Origin: Dillenia suffruticosa
Lineage: Eukaryota > Streptophyta > Magnoliopsida > Dilleniales > Dilleniaceae
Direction of reading: 5' to 3'
NCBI GenBank assembly: GCA_033439265.1
Contig: JAVTVX010000004.1
Location: 14,273,701-14,337,700 of the forward strand
Length of the DNA stretch: 64,000 nucleotides
This document shows positions 28,640 to 41,090 of this stretch, in pieces; position 1 is the stretch's first letter, and every line of letters starts with the position of its first letter. The translations under genes were made by a program, and so were the position numbers. The notes beneath the pieces are model-generated. The model saw nothing but the letters and a program-made list of their open reading frames with translations, ran no database searches and had not been told where the DNA came from.

Positions 28640-31600
28640 CTATACTCTCATCTTACGCTACTGCCATTTCTCATACACTACCCTCGGCCGCCATTGCTAC
28701 CTTGCCCTCGATGAAAGCTACCGAACATTGCTCTCTGCCCGAGGTTGCTATCTTTACTCATCATCTACTTCATTGTTCTTATTGTTCTCACTCCTTGTAG
28801 CCACCGACGACCACAAATAAGTTCCTCTCATTTGTTTAAATCTGATTATGAATATGATATTATTTATGTTAAGTTATTTTGATATAGAGGTTTGATTAAA
28901 CGGTGATTAGAGAAAAATTATGACAAATTTAGTGTAAAATTAGTATGAAAATTAATCAAATTAAGGATAATTTAGGATAAAATAAATTCATATTATGCTG
29001 AAATTAGGCAAAATGAGGGTACAATTTGGATAACAGTAATTTATATTATGGTAAGATTAGGGCATAGTTGGTGTAAAATTAATTTATATTACAATAAAAC
29101 TACGGTACAATTAGGGTAAGAAAATAATTATATTTGGATAAAATTTTGCCAACTTGAGGGCACAATTAATTTGTTATTAGTTGGGAAATAAATTTATGTT
29201 AGAGTAAATTACTTAATAATGAATTTCTCAAAAAAGCGGCAGATTTATCTCTTTTAAGAGATTAAAAATAAAATATAGGGTTTGAAAATTAACTAACTTA
29301 ATAAATTAAGAAAATAAATGGCTAAAAATAATTAAGTTAAAACTAAAAGAATGGAAAATCAATTTTAGTCAAAGAAATTATAACTACCTTGATGTGTTTG
29401 ATTAATCATTGATTCAAAAATTACTCAACATTCTATAAATGAACTGATTATAACTGTTAACTACCACGAAACAATTAATCTTTCCTTACTTTTTTGATAA
29501 TCAAGATAATATCATTAATTATTTCTTTAATCTAAAAACAACTCGAGAGACTCTTATTGGATTTTATGTTTCGACAATCTTAAAATCAAGAAAGATCCAA
29601 TTCTAATTAACAAATTTAAATATAAAATTATTTATATTAGATTATTTAATTTTATGATATAAGTTAAATTAGATTATTATAGTGTTATCAAATATAGGTC
29701 CCTATTTAATAAAACTAAAACAATCATAAACATTAAGGTTTAGAGATTAAATAAATGCATATAAATATCGAACCAATAATCTCAATTAGATTTTATAATC
29801 TTCATCCATCAAGATTTCAACAATTTTTTAACTAGAAAATTGATTAGAAAGAAAGCACGATAAAAGCAAATTCACAAAATAATGTTATTGCTATTGAAAA
29901 AATTGAGAGAAAGTGCTTGAAAGTCTAATAATACAATTCTGGATGTGGGTGGTTGCTGCCCTTTTGGGCTGCCCCCTCTCCTTTTGTAACATGTAATACT
30001 CCTATATATAGGAATACTAACCCTATTTCTCCTTAACTACCAAAAGAAATTATTTAAAAATGGATTTAAAAAAATTAAACTTCCTAAAAGATAATATTCT
30101 AATAGATAAAGAAAGTTCCTAAAAGATAAAGACTTTGAAAATTGAATTTCCAAAAATTTCAATCCATAAATATTAGGAATAAATCAATCATTTTGAAAAT
30201 CTTCCAAACTTCCAAATTAGGTTCAAATTTCCTTGAAATTTTCATGCAAACAAGAATGAAATATTGTTAACTTAGTCTCGATTCTGCAAAAGTCCCCATG
30301 ATCCATGTACCCATGTGTTAATGAAAGAGCATTGCTTTCGAATTTTTCTATTCTTTGCATAAATGCTCCAAATTTGCACATTTTCTCCACTTTACTTAGT
30401 AAATCTTCTCCATCAATCTTAACATATCAAACACCGTAAATTAATGTAATATTTATTCAAAAATAATACGAAATCAATTAAAAATATCATACTCATTTAA
30501 ACTATATCAAATTTCTCCACATGTAGATAGTATAATACTTGTCTTTAAGCATTCCTAACTCAAATAAAGATAAAATTAATCAACCTATTTTTCTTCTAAA
30601 CTCTCAAGTCAATATATGTTATAAAAATTAAACCGGAAAATTAATCAAAAAAATAAGTATTTAGTCATATTTTGTATGGGAACATCTATTTCATATCCTA
30701 ACAACTCCATTTGAAATCCAAATAGTACGATCCGACAATTCTCTTCAAAGGTTCTGTCAAATTCACTCAAAATGGGTGTAAAATATATATCTCTCAAATC
30801 AGCAATATGGAATGATATTATCATAGGTTTGCAAATATATTAAATTTCTACTACTTACAAATGTGAATTCCATATATCAATCTAAAGATCTTTCATTTGG
30901 TTGTAATGAGATTAGGGTTAAGGTTAAAATAAAACAAATATTTGAAAGTTAAAATATATCAAAAGAAATATATAATTAATCCACACAATTTTCATAATAT
31001 TAACCGATCTTTACCCCAAACAAATAGTAAGTGATTTCTTCGTGTCTAAATGTAAATAAATAGCCAATAGTCAATAGCCAAAAGCATACAAGAATATTAA
31101 TCGATTTCTCTAATTTTCATAACTAAGATGTAAATGAATGAAATTTCATTCGCTCTTTCTTATATCCTTCTCATTTTGTTTTTTTCTCCTTTTTTCCTTT
31201 TTTTTTTTTTAATTTTGACTCATTCTCACTATCCCCCTTTGTTTTTTATTTCAAGCAATCGCCCATAATATAATAGTTAAGAGAATGACCAAACTTATTT
31301 CTTGTACGATCACAAACTTTAATTTCATATTCATGAAAATATGAAAACCAAAATTTCAATCATCATCTACTTATTGAGGAAAATATATAACCAAAATCAT
31401 ACAATTAATTATATATACCTTTGGTACAAGGGTTTGAAACGAAAGCTAAAATAAAAAGTTAGGTTTGCATGGAGGGGTTATAAAAGAAGTAAAGGTGTAT
31501 ATGGTTAACTAAGGGTTTTAAAAATCAAGATAGAGATTTTTAGAAAGTCAAAGGGGGTAAAACCTAAATGTTTTTATCATTTTAATGTATGGAATTCTAA

Positions 31601-32104
31601 AATGTGGTCTCGAAATATATAACAAAACAAGTTCTAAAATATGTAATTCATGTATGATAATCGCTCATCAAGAAAGACAATTTCAAACATAAAGAATGAA
31701 TTTGTTTGTTTTAAATTCAAAACCTCACTTTTTAAGTAAGGTTTATATCAAATATAGTGTCAAAAACTAAAACAAAGAAGAAAATACCAACATACTCCTA
31801 CACATAATTCATACATTGTCCCCAATATATATTTAAGTTGAGAGATAACGAATGCATAAAATTAATCAAGAAAAATAAAAGAAAGAGAACAAAGAAATAA
31901 AAAAAAAAAAGAGTAGGTGAGAAGAATACTCCCCTAAGGTGAAGTGGAGAATGAAGAGTCAATTCCAACAAACTAGAAAAAAGAGTGATGACGTGAGCAC
32001 ATCTTAAGCTGTGACTACTTCTCTCCATTTTCTGAAGCTATTTCATATTCTGGGTAGTAACAAAGTCATTTGTTGAGGATTTAAGAGTTTAGTGTTTAAA
32101 GTTT
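28640..32104. other. 3.5 kb of AT-rich DNA without a recognisable gene
   Basis: 28660-28800 is less AT-rich (CCCTCGGCCGCCATTGCTAC) and could be a relic of coding DNA. 28880-29140 has loosely repeated words (AGGGTACAATT, GTGTAAAATTA, TTTATATTA), suggesting a decayed minisatellite. 29930-30050 includes a TATATATAGG box. The 76-codon minus frame at 31798-32028 (hydrophobic, Phe/Leu-rich) has no family signature. Much of the stretch may be old LTR or UTR DNA, but I see no terminal structures. Confidence 0.5.
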
Positions 32105-34267
32105 AGGGATCGGAGTTTATTTATTTTATTAATAAAAAATACTTATATAATACATATAAAAGATAAATATTGACAATTATTGTTAATAAATTATATTAAT
32201 AAGCAATAATAATATAAGTATATCCCATATATACTTTTATAAATAATATATACATATGTTATATATGTATTATCTTTAATTAATAATTGTTGAATTAACA
32301 TATATTACTTTTAATATGTAATGCATATAAATTATTATCAATTATTAACAATAGTTAAAAGTAATATATATTGAAGATAAATATTAGTATTAACAATTAT
32401 TGCTAATAAATTATATAAATATGTAATAATAACATAAGCAAATCCGATATATACTTTTATTAGTAATATATATGTATATATGCTATATATGTATTATAGC
32501 ACTGGACAAATCCTTAGACCGTTTCTATGTTTTTCACTTAAATAAAATGTGATTAATTAATATTAAAATTTTAACGACTTCCATTTTGCAATTACATTAT
32601 TATGCATGGATTAGATTTTTCATCTCCATTATAATTTTGTTTGGTGTATAAACATTCTGTTGCTAACATGATGCAAATTATCGTGGTTCAACTCCAACAA
32701 TCATATGAATAAATTAACGATTGACTTATGGATTTTTCTTTGATTTCCATTTTTATTAACAAAAAAGGAAATATAGAAAAGCAAAGCATTACAGGATCAA
32801 TGGCATAAGATAGTCTCATACTTTTTATAAGTATATATGCTATATATGTATTGTACATATAGTGTTTTGATGATAAGTGTGTGAATCAAATTGAAGAAAT
32901 AAAAGATAGACAAATTGGAAATGCATAGACATGTGAACACTAAGTGTTCATGACAACCACTGAGTAAAGAGCTTGAATATTAATTTAGAAAAATTAAGTT
33001 CATTTGACACAGGATATGGATAGGTCGACCCATGCAAAGAGGAAGGTCAACACAAGCAATAACTCACACAGTTATGCAAAGGACTGATTGAGAGCCCATT
33101 GCACACCTAGACTAACGTTACTAAACTCTGGGCAACCAATTCAAAAAAATATGTCGACCCTAGTAAGAGATGACACATTTACATAAGAGTTAACAAACTT
33201 TAAGTCGACCTACTAGAAAAGACAGGTTAACCTACCCTTAAGGACTCTTCAAACAAGATGACCAGAGCCAACGAACCATTCGACCTAAACCTAAGAAAGG
33301 ACATCATAGGTCGACCCACATATGGTACATGTCAATCCAAGCTAAAACTTTGTATATAAAACTACGGACATGGCAACATAGTCGACCCTTAGAGATGATC
33401 AGTTAACCTGCACTTAAGAAAACTTCAAATATGTCGACCAAACACTTAAACCTGTTGAGCTAAGTCTTATTTAACTTGATTAGGTCATAAAAGGTTGACT
33501 CAGTGCAAAGACAAGTTAACCTAATTATGACTTAGGCTAGGAAATTAGTTAATACTTCAGTGCACCATTTGACCTAACTTAAGTAATCATTCGACCTAGG
33601 AAACTATAAGGCGACCTAAACTTTGATTTATAAGAAAATTATAACATAACTCTACCCTTTGTTCTGAACATGTCGACTCTAGCATTTGGATAGGTCAACC
33701 TAGAGACTCAAAATGCCAACTTAGGGTTCATTTAGAAAATGTTTATATGATAGGTTGATTCTTCATTTTAGGTATGTCGACCCTAGAATACACATAGGTG
33801 GACCCAATGACATGCACAAGTCAAACCCAGGCCTTGGATTATAAGATAGTCAATATACTAGTCGTCCTACGAAAAAAAGAAAAGTGATCTTAGTATCAAT
33901 AGGTCGACATATTGAGTTATACAAGTAGACTTAAGGTTTGGTTTACCTAAAGATATAACATAGGTTGACCTGAGTGGACCAACATGTGGACCTAATTATT
34001 AATACAAGCTCACCCTAGAATCATACATGTCGACCCATACTTATGCTTCATTGATATATCATCTTGACAAGTCGAATAGGCTCTCGACTTAAATTTAGAG
34101 TGAGTAAAAAATTATCTTGACCTTGAGAAAGAGACCGGTGGACCTCTACACATGCACAGGTATAACATAAGAAATTCACATATGCATAGCTATAACCATT
34201 AGATAACCTCCTATTGCATTGACTCATTATTTTTGAGATCAAATGGTCTTATTCTTCTCCTTCAACA
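32105..34267. repeat. Dispersed repeat family B, copy 2
   Basis: It is collinear with 7449-9340. The shared parts are the AT-rich head with two similar ATATATACTTTTAT segments (near 32228 and 32448), the block TGGACAAATCCTTAGAC at about 32500, TAGTGTTTTGATGATAAGTG at about 32860, and a body of GGTCGACCC, GGTTAACCT and GTCGACCAA cores to about 34110. Copy 2 continues past the point where copy 1 loses similarity, and it may end at TTCAACA near 34267. No coding frame is seen. Confidence 0.62.
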
Positions 34268-34600
34268 TCAGGTGGAATAAGGACTAAAAGCATAACTAGG
34301 TCTTGTTGCGGTCTAGCAGATTCTGAGCTTATTGGTCTTCACATACTTATTTCACAGGTACCTTATAATATGCATTTTCCTTTTTCTAGTTCCTTCTTCT
34401 ATTTCTTTCAATAATATGGTATAGTTTTGGCCTTTGGAGATGATTGTGAAGTCAATATCCCAACATTTATTTACACCACGATGCTTGCCGAACAAAATGA
34501 TGGTGGTGTTCTTTTATGGGGTTGGATTGGAGACCAAATCTTAGGACTTGTTATGTGGGTTGAGTTCAGTTAAGATTTAGTTTTCTCAGGAAAAAAGTGA
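34268..34600 (+). pseudogene. Exon-like fragments of an unrecognised gene
   Basis: From about 34435 to 34578 a plus-strand frame reads FGDDCEVNIPTFIYTTMLAE, then GGVLLWGWIGDQILGLVMW before a stop. It has a more protein-like composition than its surroundings. Further upstream, 34270-34362 can be read GGIRTKSITRSCCGL followed by SELIGLHILISQ, ending at a CACAG/GTACC acceptor- or donor-like site. I do not recognise the protein. It could be a captured host gene fragment or a retroelement part. Confidence 0.35.
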
Positions 34601-34910
34601 CTTCTGTTTGCTATGTTATGGATTTTAGAATTCAAGACTCATCTTTTTCTCACTCATACTTCAAGTTGGAAAGAGAATAAGAAATATGGAACACAAAATG
34701 GGTAATTGATATTGGGGACTTTACTTTTTAATCTTTAGGAGTGTTTTTTTTTTTCGGTTTTTTTAAGAGAGAAACAGAGCTGATGGCATGAATTGAGTAA
34801 AATTGGTTCTGGGGTATCCTATTTTCAACTTTTACACTTCTTAATATGATAAAAAAAATACAATAGGAGTAGCCTTAGGTGTAAATTGTATCGTGGCTCC
34901 AGAAGAGTTT

Positions 34911-35170
34911 GATGTGTCAATTTTTACCTTTACGATTTTTTTTTTTTTTGGATTTTAATTGCAATTTGCAGATGTTTTATGCAAGAGTGAGCCAATGGCT
35001 CAATCTGCTGGTTTATGCAATTATGTTGCTAAAAGTGGAGATCTTGTGTCTATTTTTACCTTTACATTTTTTTTTTTTGGATTTTAATTGCAATTTGCAG
35101 AATGATCTATGCAAGAGTGAACCGATGGCTCAATCTGTTGGTTTGTGCAATTATGTTGCTAAAAGCTGAG
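34911..35170 (+). repeat. 132-bp tandem duplication spanning intron end and exon-like DNA
   Basis: Copy 1 starts at about 34911 and copy 2 at about 35043. Each holds a T run, GGATTTTAATTGCAATTTGCAG (a pyrimidine-rich stretch ending in a good splice acceptor), then about 70 bp reading as CKSEPMAQSVGLCNYVAKS in copy 2 and a diverged equivalent in copy 1. Both the acceptor and the exon-like sequence are therefore doubled. Confidence 0.85.
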
Positions 35171-35230
35171 AGCTTTCTTGTGGGAATTACTTATGTTACA
35201 GATGCTGTAGCAAAAGGAGCTGGTCAGTGT
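35101..35230 (+). pseudogene. Exon-like segment of an unrecognised protein
   Basis: After the acceptor TTTGCAG at 35094-35100 the frame reads NDLCKSEPMAQSVGLCNYVA, then KS and a stop. After a one-base shift it reads FLVGITYVTDAVAKGAG, ending just before GTCAGTG, which can be a donor. The composition and bounding splice-like signals suggest a real exon, now frameshifted. I cannot name the family. It is separated from the preceding fragment by intron-like T-rich DNA. Confidence 0.45.
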
Positions 35231-35738
35231 TTTTTTTTTTGTGATTTGTTTCCTCTTAGCTCTTTGAACTGTGAATCCTTGTCCCTTTGTCAATCTAAGA
35301 TGTGAGGAAGGACCTGTACTACTAGATGTCTTCACCATTGTGACCATTGCATGAGAGAAACAATTCTTCTTTGTAAATACAGGTGAAAGAGAATCATTAT
35401 TGTAGGAGCTATGTAAGGCTTTCCCTCGACATGCTTATGCTTCAAGACTGTGTGACCTTCCTCATATGTACGAGACTGTTGTTTTAACTAAACAATGTTT
35501 TACTAGCAGAATGAACCAATGTAATCATTTAATGAGTCTAATCAGAAGTCATTCATGAAGAAGAAAAGTCTTAGCTCATATGGACCACACAAATTATCCT
35601 GATTACTTCCACACGAGTACTATCGTTGAGAGATAGACAAGAACAGAGCTCAATCTCTACAAAAGCTTATAAGACTTGAGATACACTAACTTTTCAGGAT
35701 ATGAGGCAAGAAACAAGATCAGTAAACCCTAGTAATTC
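35231..35738. other. Spacer, possibly intron or 3' part of the exon-bearing fragment
   Basis: No continuous frame. The 5' flank of Copia-2 (…AACCCTAGTAATTCCCTTC) continues at 43254 on the other side of the insertion. Confidence 0.45.
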
Positions 35739-35743
35739 CCTTC
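35739..35743. repeat. Target-site duplication of Copia-2, left copy (CCTTC)
   Basis: CCTTC immediately precedes the 5' LTR and is repeated right after the 3' LTR at 43249-43253. Confidence 0.93.
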
Positions 35744-36225
35744 TGTTGGAATATGCCCATAGAGGGACATTTGGATAATTTAGGAATGGGATAACTCCCA
35801 TCATTAACCACTCAATTAAGTGGTAACTCCCCCATTAAACAAATGGAGCACCTACGTGTGTGGAAATGAATTCTTCTCCTTCCTGCTAATGAAAAGGTGT
35901 GGCTTTCATCTTCAATTTGAAGGAATTGTAATCGAGAGGAAAGAGGCCAAAGTTAGTGCACATTCTCTAGAGAGAGAAACACCTTAAGGGTTAGATATTT
36001 TCTCCTAGGAAAATCTCCCATCGTCAAACGATTCACCCGACGTAAGACATGAGGCGTCGTGGAATTGCGGTGGTAGTTCGATTGCGTGATCACTATCCGA
36101 TCTTACGATTCGTTCGAGCGATATCGCGACACAGTGGATTTTGGAGACCGCCCTATCGAGGTATTTATCCTGAAAATTCCGAATCGATTCATTTTACGCT
36201 TCCGCATGTGCGATTAAATCCAACA
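35744..36225 (+). repeat. 5' LTR of Copia-2
   Basis: It is 482 bp long, TGTTGGAATATGCCC to AAATCCAACA. It is closely similar to 42778-43248. Confidence 0.93.
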
Positions 36226-36226
36226 T

Positions 36227-36238
36227 TGATATCAGAGT
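36227..36238 (+). promoter_or_regulatory. Primer-binding site of Copia-2
   Basis: TGATATCAGAGT lies one base after the LTR. It matches TGGTATCAGAGC at 10 of 12 positions. Confidence 0.85.
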
Positions 36239-37480
36239 AGGGTTAGATTTAATTTAAATGATTTTCGGAATTATTTTTGGGAGTATAAAAATTTGGGGTT
36301 CGGATCATGGATAAGTTTCGTGAATCCGAGAACACGGTAGGAATACCCATGGCCCAGGGATTACAAAAATATTTTTTGTCTAATTTTCCGAGCATGTTTA
36401 GGTCATGAAACGTCTGATCGAAATTTGCGACCATATGGACTTGAAAACCTTAGATCTATGACCTTAAAGGGCGGATCGATGCATGAAAATGTTATAAATG
36501 TGTTCCTTGCATCTAAATCTACATTTTCATGTCTTTTATTGTGAGTTTTGGATGCCAGAAACTGGGATTTCCGAATGGTTGCGGAGCGCCGTGACTGGGG
36601 TGGTTGAGTTCTACCATTTTTGGGCTTGAATCCTTCTAAAATCAAGTGCAGAATGTTTGGAGAATGCCCACCAATTTTTTCCAATCGAAAAATGCGAGAA
36701 AAAGTAACCAGAATTGAGTTTTCCAGCAACCGGGTCGAAAAACCCGTTACAGGATCCGTCGGGCGAAGAAGAAAGGCCCAGACCCGCGGGGCGCGAATGT
36801 CTTACGCGCCCAAAGGCACGTCTAGCAGGCGCGTGAAGAGGTCAATCCCTCGGTTCGGGTCGGACCCTGACTCGGACTGACCCGCAATCGACCCGTTGAC
36901 CGAACGGTCGGGTCAACCCTCACCCGTTGACCGATCCGGTCTGACTTGGCTCAAACCCGGCTCAGCGCGTGAGCCGCGCACCACGACTGGGCACGCTTGA
37001 GCCAAGCCGCACCAGGCGTGTGGCGGCGCATGTGAGGCACGCCACGCGTCTGGCGCTTGCGCCAAGTTGCTGCTAGCGCGTGGAGTGCATGGCAGCGCGT
37101 GGAGTGCACCACCGGCGCGCAGCGGCGCATGTGGGCCCCGGGCGGTGCGTGAAGTCGCTTAAAATTGAATTTTTTCAATTTTTGGGGGTCCTATATCCTT
37201 AAATGTGACTTTTTGTGGGTTTTTGTATACTGAATCAAAATCCGAATGGTAAGATGCGATTCCAGATTGTGATGTATGGTGTCCGTTAACTTATACACTT
37301 GCTTTGGGGTTTGTACTCAAGTCATTTTGGTCTTGATGATTCGTATGGCGCACAAAAATATGATAATAAGTATCTACAAGTCACAAATGTCTCTCTTAAT
37401 GTGATTAAAAACTGTCGTATTAAATTTTTGCAAAGAGAGTAAATTGAATAATGTGATATGTGAGATTTCACATCAGTAGA
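36239..37480 (+). other. Copia-2 leader with a GC-rich GCGCGTG-word segment
   Basis: About 1.2 kb precede gag. 36730-37160 is strikingly GC-rich for this window, with many GCGCGTG, GGCGCATGTG and GACCCG words. The 75-codon minus frame (36951-37178) and others there are by-products of base composition. The Copia-1 leader has the same kind of segment at 13680-13990. Confidence 0.75.
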
Positions 37481-38260
37481 TTTAGTTTATTCTCGAGAAG
37501 CAAAATCTAACGGGAATTTGAGACACGAGATGATGGGTCCTAGGGTGGGCACCGCGCATCAGAATATACGAGATAAAGAGATCTATCGTGCATGGTAGAA
37601 AAAAATTACCAAATTAAGGCAATCCTTATCAGTGGCATGCACGATTACTTAATCTCATTCTACGAGTCATATCCTACGGACATGTCGGTTCAACTCGTCC
37701 CATAAGAGCATTGTGTTGCTCTCTTCGGCTCCTAATGTGAGGATGCAGAAGAAAATGACTAATCATACAATGAGACAAATGTCGAGTATGATCACCGAGT
37801 TAAGAAATACGAACAAGCAAATTTCGGATGGAATTTAGGTACTGGATATGATTCAGTTTTTACTTGATTCATGGGAAATCGTGAAATCCTATCTCACACT
37901 TGACGAAAGTATTTGTACTTTCGTTGATGTGAATATGTATTGTGAACTCGATGAGGAGCACCTAAAGGCGAGTAGGCCACACTCGAGTCATACTTATTCA
38001 GAGGAGTCGAGTAAGGACTTCCCCGGCGCTAAGCCAATAGCATAAGCATGTGAACGAGACTCGAGATCCAGGTAATAAAAACCATCCGAGAAAATCGACA
38101 ATGAGGTACAAAAGCACACGGAGAAGGAATTTGATTAGACCAATGTAAATTGCTACATTTGAGGTATATTTGGTCATTTCGCTTGTGAGTGTGACGAGTA
38201 GAAATTAATATCCTTCTTCTTTATGTAGTTTGAGATTTGTCTCATTCACTATAATGCTCG
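37481..38260 (+). pseudogene. Copia-2 gag with broken zinc knuckle
   Basis: In pieces the plus strand encodes TMRQMSSMITELRNTNKQIS, then LDMIQFLLDSWEIVKSYLTL, ESICTFVDVNMYCELDEEHL and SHTYSEESSK (to about 38015). This is the C-terminal half of a plant Copia gag. The zinc knuckle at about 38150-38195 reads CYI-stop-GIFGHFACEC, with the second Cys codon turned into TGA. 37848-38045 is the longest open piece. The N-terminal half is hardly recognisable. Confidence 0.8.
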
Positions 38261-38480
38261 TTGATTTCTCTCCTTTGTAATCAAGAGCAACTGATCACGT
38301 AACTCGAGACAGGAGTGCGTAAATATAGTTCCGTCAAGTAAATCCTTAAGTTTAGAGGATTTACGTCAAGGACAGAGCATTTGTCGTTGTCAGAGAGAAC
38401 GACACTTGCCATGACATTCTTAATACTGTAGGCATTCGACGGATCTTCAATTTAGTACCTTGTCTAAGATTGACTAGGAT
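38261..38480 (+). pseudogene. Copia-2 protease remnant
   Basis: After a gag-like end, ATDHVTRDRSA can be read near 38288-38320. It matches the stretch following the protease active site. The Asp-Ser-Gly codons themselves are lost to a small deletion. The rest is too worn to follow. Confidence 0.6.
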
Positions 38481-38639
38481 ATGCATAAAATTATCCTTCT
38501 TTTAATAATACAACAATTCTATGAATTGTTCTAGTTTTAATCCATGATGAATTGTATGCACTGGGTGCTGCTCCTTTTAATGGTTTCTTGTCGTTCTCTT
38601 ATTGTCTCTACATCTGATTGCGTAGATGATGATATAAAT

Positions 38640-39380
38640 AGATGATATAAATAAATAACATAGTAGACTTGGACACATAGGGTAAGAGATGATGAATCGA
38701 TTAGTAGCGAGAGATTTATTGGACCCGCTGACCAGATTCGAGTTACCTGTATGTGAGTTTTGTCTAACTGGCAAAATGACAAGAAAACCATTTGGCAATG
38801 CAATGAGAGCTGGGACTCCATTGCAGTTAGACCATTGTTTCTTTCTTTTTTTGTGGTTTTATGAGCATGAGAGCTGGCAATGGAGTTGTGTAAATAATGA
38901 TACTTATAAACGTTTACGTGCGCTTATCTGATCTCGCACAAGTCTGAGGTATCGGAATACTTCAGGAGGTTCTTTAGCGAGATTGAGAATCAGTTAGATT
39001 TGAGAGTAGAGACTCTCAGAACTGATTGGGGACGTAAGTATTTGTCTAAACTACACATGGAGCTCTGTTTCGAGAAAAGTATTACGAGATTATTGACTAT
39101 TAGTCAGTTCCCCATTTGAGCTTTAGACAGAGAGGCAGCCTGACCTTAACCACTTGAGGTTATGGGATTGTGCCGCGATTTCTCGCATTCACACGGTAAA
39201 TTATGCCCGCGAGAAAATACGTGTTTCTAGGCTAACACGAACGACACTGTAATTGTGATTGAGTCTTGTAATACCATATTTCTTGAGAATGATTTCCCTT
39301 AGAGAGGTGAAATCAATTTGGACTTTACCCTTCATGCGATGGATGAGCCTAGTGGCTCGGGGTGCCCAGCGGTGGGATAC
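38640..39380 (+). pseudogene. Copia-2 integrase
   Basis: 38689-38931 is open and reads MMNRLVARDLLDPLTRFELP, then CEFCLTGKMTRKPFGNAM. These are the Cys-Cys half of the zinc finger and the linker to the core. The region then breaks. QLDLRVETLRTDWGRKYLS-like sequence (about 38990-39045) and PFELWTERQPDLNHLRLW-like sequence (about 39110-39170) can be followed in changing frames. No continuous enzyme remains. Confidence 0.8.
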
Positions 39381-39403
39381 AAGAATCCACTACGGAACTT
39401 GAT

Positions 39404-39487
39404 CTCAGTGGGAACGATCCATCAAGAGGTAAAGATTTCTCTCTCCTCAGTGGGAGCGATCCATCAAGAGGTAAAGATTTCTCTCTC
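39404..39487. repeat. 42-bp tandem duplication in Copia-2
   Basis: Two copies of a unit starting CTCAGTGGGA(A/G)CGATCC, at 39404 and 39446, differ at one base. 42 is a multiple of three, so the duplication itself kept the frame. Confidence 0.93.
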
Positions 39488-39559
39488 CGCATAAGAGCAT
39501 CAAGGATGCGTATTTAAACATCGCTTCTCGATTGAAGGTGAGACCCTCGTTGTGACTCT

Positions 39560-40210
39560 AGAGGATGATGAGAAATCTAAAACAGTTCAAGAGGCTCTCG
39601 AGAGTTCTGCAAAAGATGCAAAAGACAGTTTATTGAAGGCCATAAATGAAGAAAATGAGATGATGAAAATTAATGGGGTCTAGGACCTAGTTGATTTACT
39701 TTAGGGTGGAAGGACTATTGGGAACAAGTAGGTTCTCAAAGTAAAGGTCAACGGATTGATGAAGAGGTAAATAACTCGTCTAGTAACCAAGGATTACACT
39801 TAGAATGAACGGTAGACTACTGAGATGTCATAGTCAAATTTACCTCGATTCGTTTAGCGATTGTCATGAACATGGATCTAAAGTCACACCACAAGGACGT
39901 AAATACCGCTTTCCATAGTGGAGGTCTAGATGAGGCAATATATATGGAGCATCCCTCTGGATTCGTTCTAGTAAATCAGGTGGATAAGGTCTATTGATTT
40001 TAGAAATCAATATACGACCTTAAACCATCATCCAGACAACGACGCCTGAGATTTCATGAGAATGTGATATCTTATGGTTTGTAATGATCGAGTAGGATCA
40101 TTGTATCTATCTGATACATCCCGATAGCTCCTTTATGAGTATGTTTTCATATGTAGGTGGCATTCAATTCGCCGAAAACAACAGAGAGTATCCAATGACT
40201 ATTGTAACAT
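39560..40210 (+). pseudogene. Copia-2 reverse transcriptase
   Basis: Readable blocks are the EALESSAKDAKDSLLKAI-like entry, NKVVDYXE-type worn sequence, VYLEHPSGFVLV-like sequence at about 39940-39975, VYxFRKSIYDLKPSSRQRRL at about 40000-40050, then a broken end. Stops (TAG at the Trp of 'GVWDL' and 'NKW') are frequent. No YVDD box is readable at about 40150. Confidence 0.75.
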
Positions 40211-40654
40211 GGTTATGAGGTTTTAGTTCATTCTCGGATTTTGGATCCATAGGGATCACTTGAGAATGGTGTTAACTCTTTAACAAGAGTTTTACATCAT
40301 GTAGATTCTTGACTATTTCGAGATGAGCGATGACAACCTAAAAGATACTCTTATCACTAAAGGTAAAAAAACCTGAATCTTGACACATGCCATAGAATTC
40401 AGAAAGAAATAAGGGAAATGAGCAGAATTCCTTATTCCAGTGCAATGTACATTCTAGTGTATGCGATGAGGTATACACGTGTGATATACAATTTGATGTA
40501 TGCGATGAGGCGTACATGACCAGTCGTTTATTTTGTGATCGATCTGGTGAATAGGTATTAATAGAATCCTTGAAGGGATCACTATAGAGCAGTGAAAAAG
40601 GATTTTGAAATATCTTATTTGAACTGCGGACCTCTCCATGTGTTACGGATAAGG

Positions 40655-41090
40655 TGATTTACGTTTTTCGTTGGGATTCAGATACTGACTGGGAGTAGCG
40701 ATTTGAATAAACGCAAATTAACATTAGGTTTTATCTTCTTAGACCAGTAAGAAGAGAACCTGTATATCTCTATTTACGATAGAGACTGAGCTTGTAGTAT
40801 GCTCAATTACAATTCATGAGAATGGTTGGCTTTAGAAATTTCTGGAAGACTTAGGGGGTTATGGTAGATAGTGGGAGGTCAGTAATGGTTATTGTGATAA
40901 TCAGACTACCATTGCCAACAATTGAGACTCTAAGTGTTATTGTAAAGCCAAATACATTGATACTGAAAACCACTTTGTGAGAGATATTACCGAGAAGGGT
41001 ATTGTGATAGGTAAGTACACATTGACATACAGCATGTTAGCTGATCCATTCAGAAAATCTGTTGTGAGAGATTCCTTTATGAGATAAGTA
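40655..41090 (+). pseudogene. Copia-2 RNase H
   Basis: Parallel to 17640-18110: DSDTDW-like sequence at about 40675, KKRTCISLFTIETELVVCSI (about 40750-40810), a LEDLGGYG block, then NQTTIANN, KCHCKAKYIDTENHFVRDIT and ADPFRKSVVRDSFM. One or two frame changes and several lost residues are seen. From 40859 on it is part of the 532-bp duplication. Confidence 0.78.

Noticed and set aside
23420-28644. Target duplication of the Reina-type element
   Set aside because: The flanks CATTA and CTATA do not match convincingly, so none was annotated.
31798-32028. 76-codon minus frame with a Phe/Leu-rich transmembrane-like run
   Set aside because: No signature, no neighbouring exon, and AT-rich composition explains the Phe/Leu content.
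36951-37178. Cys/His/Arg-rich 75-codon minus frame
   Set aside because: It is a by-product of the GC-rich leader of Copia-2 and is not conserved in the Copia-1 leader.
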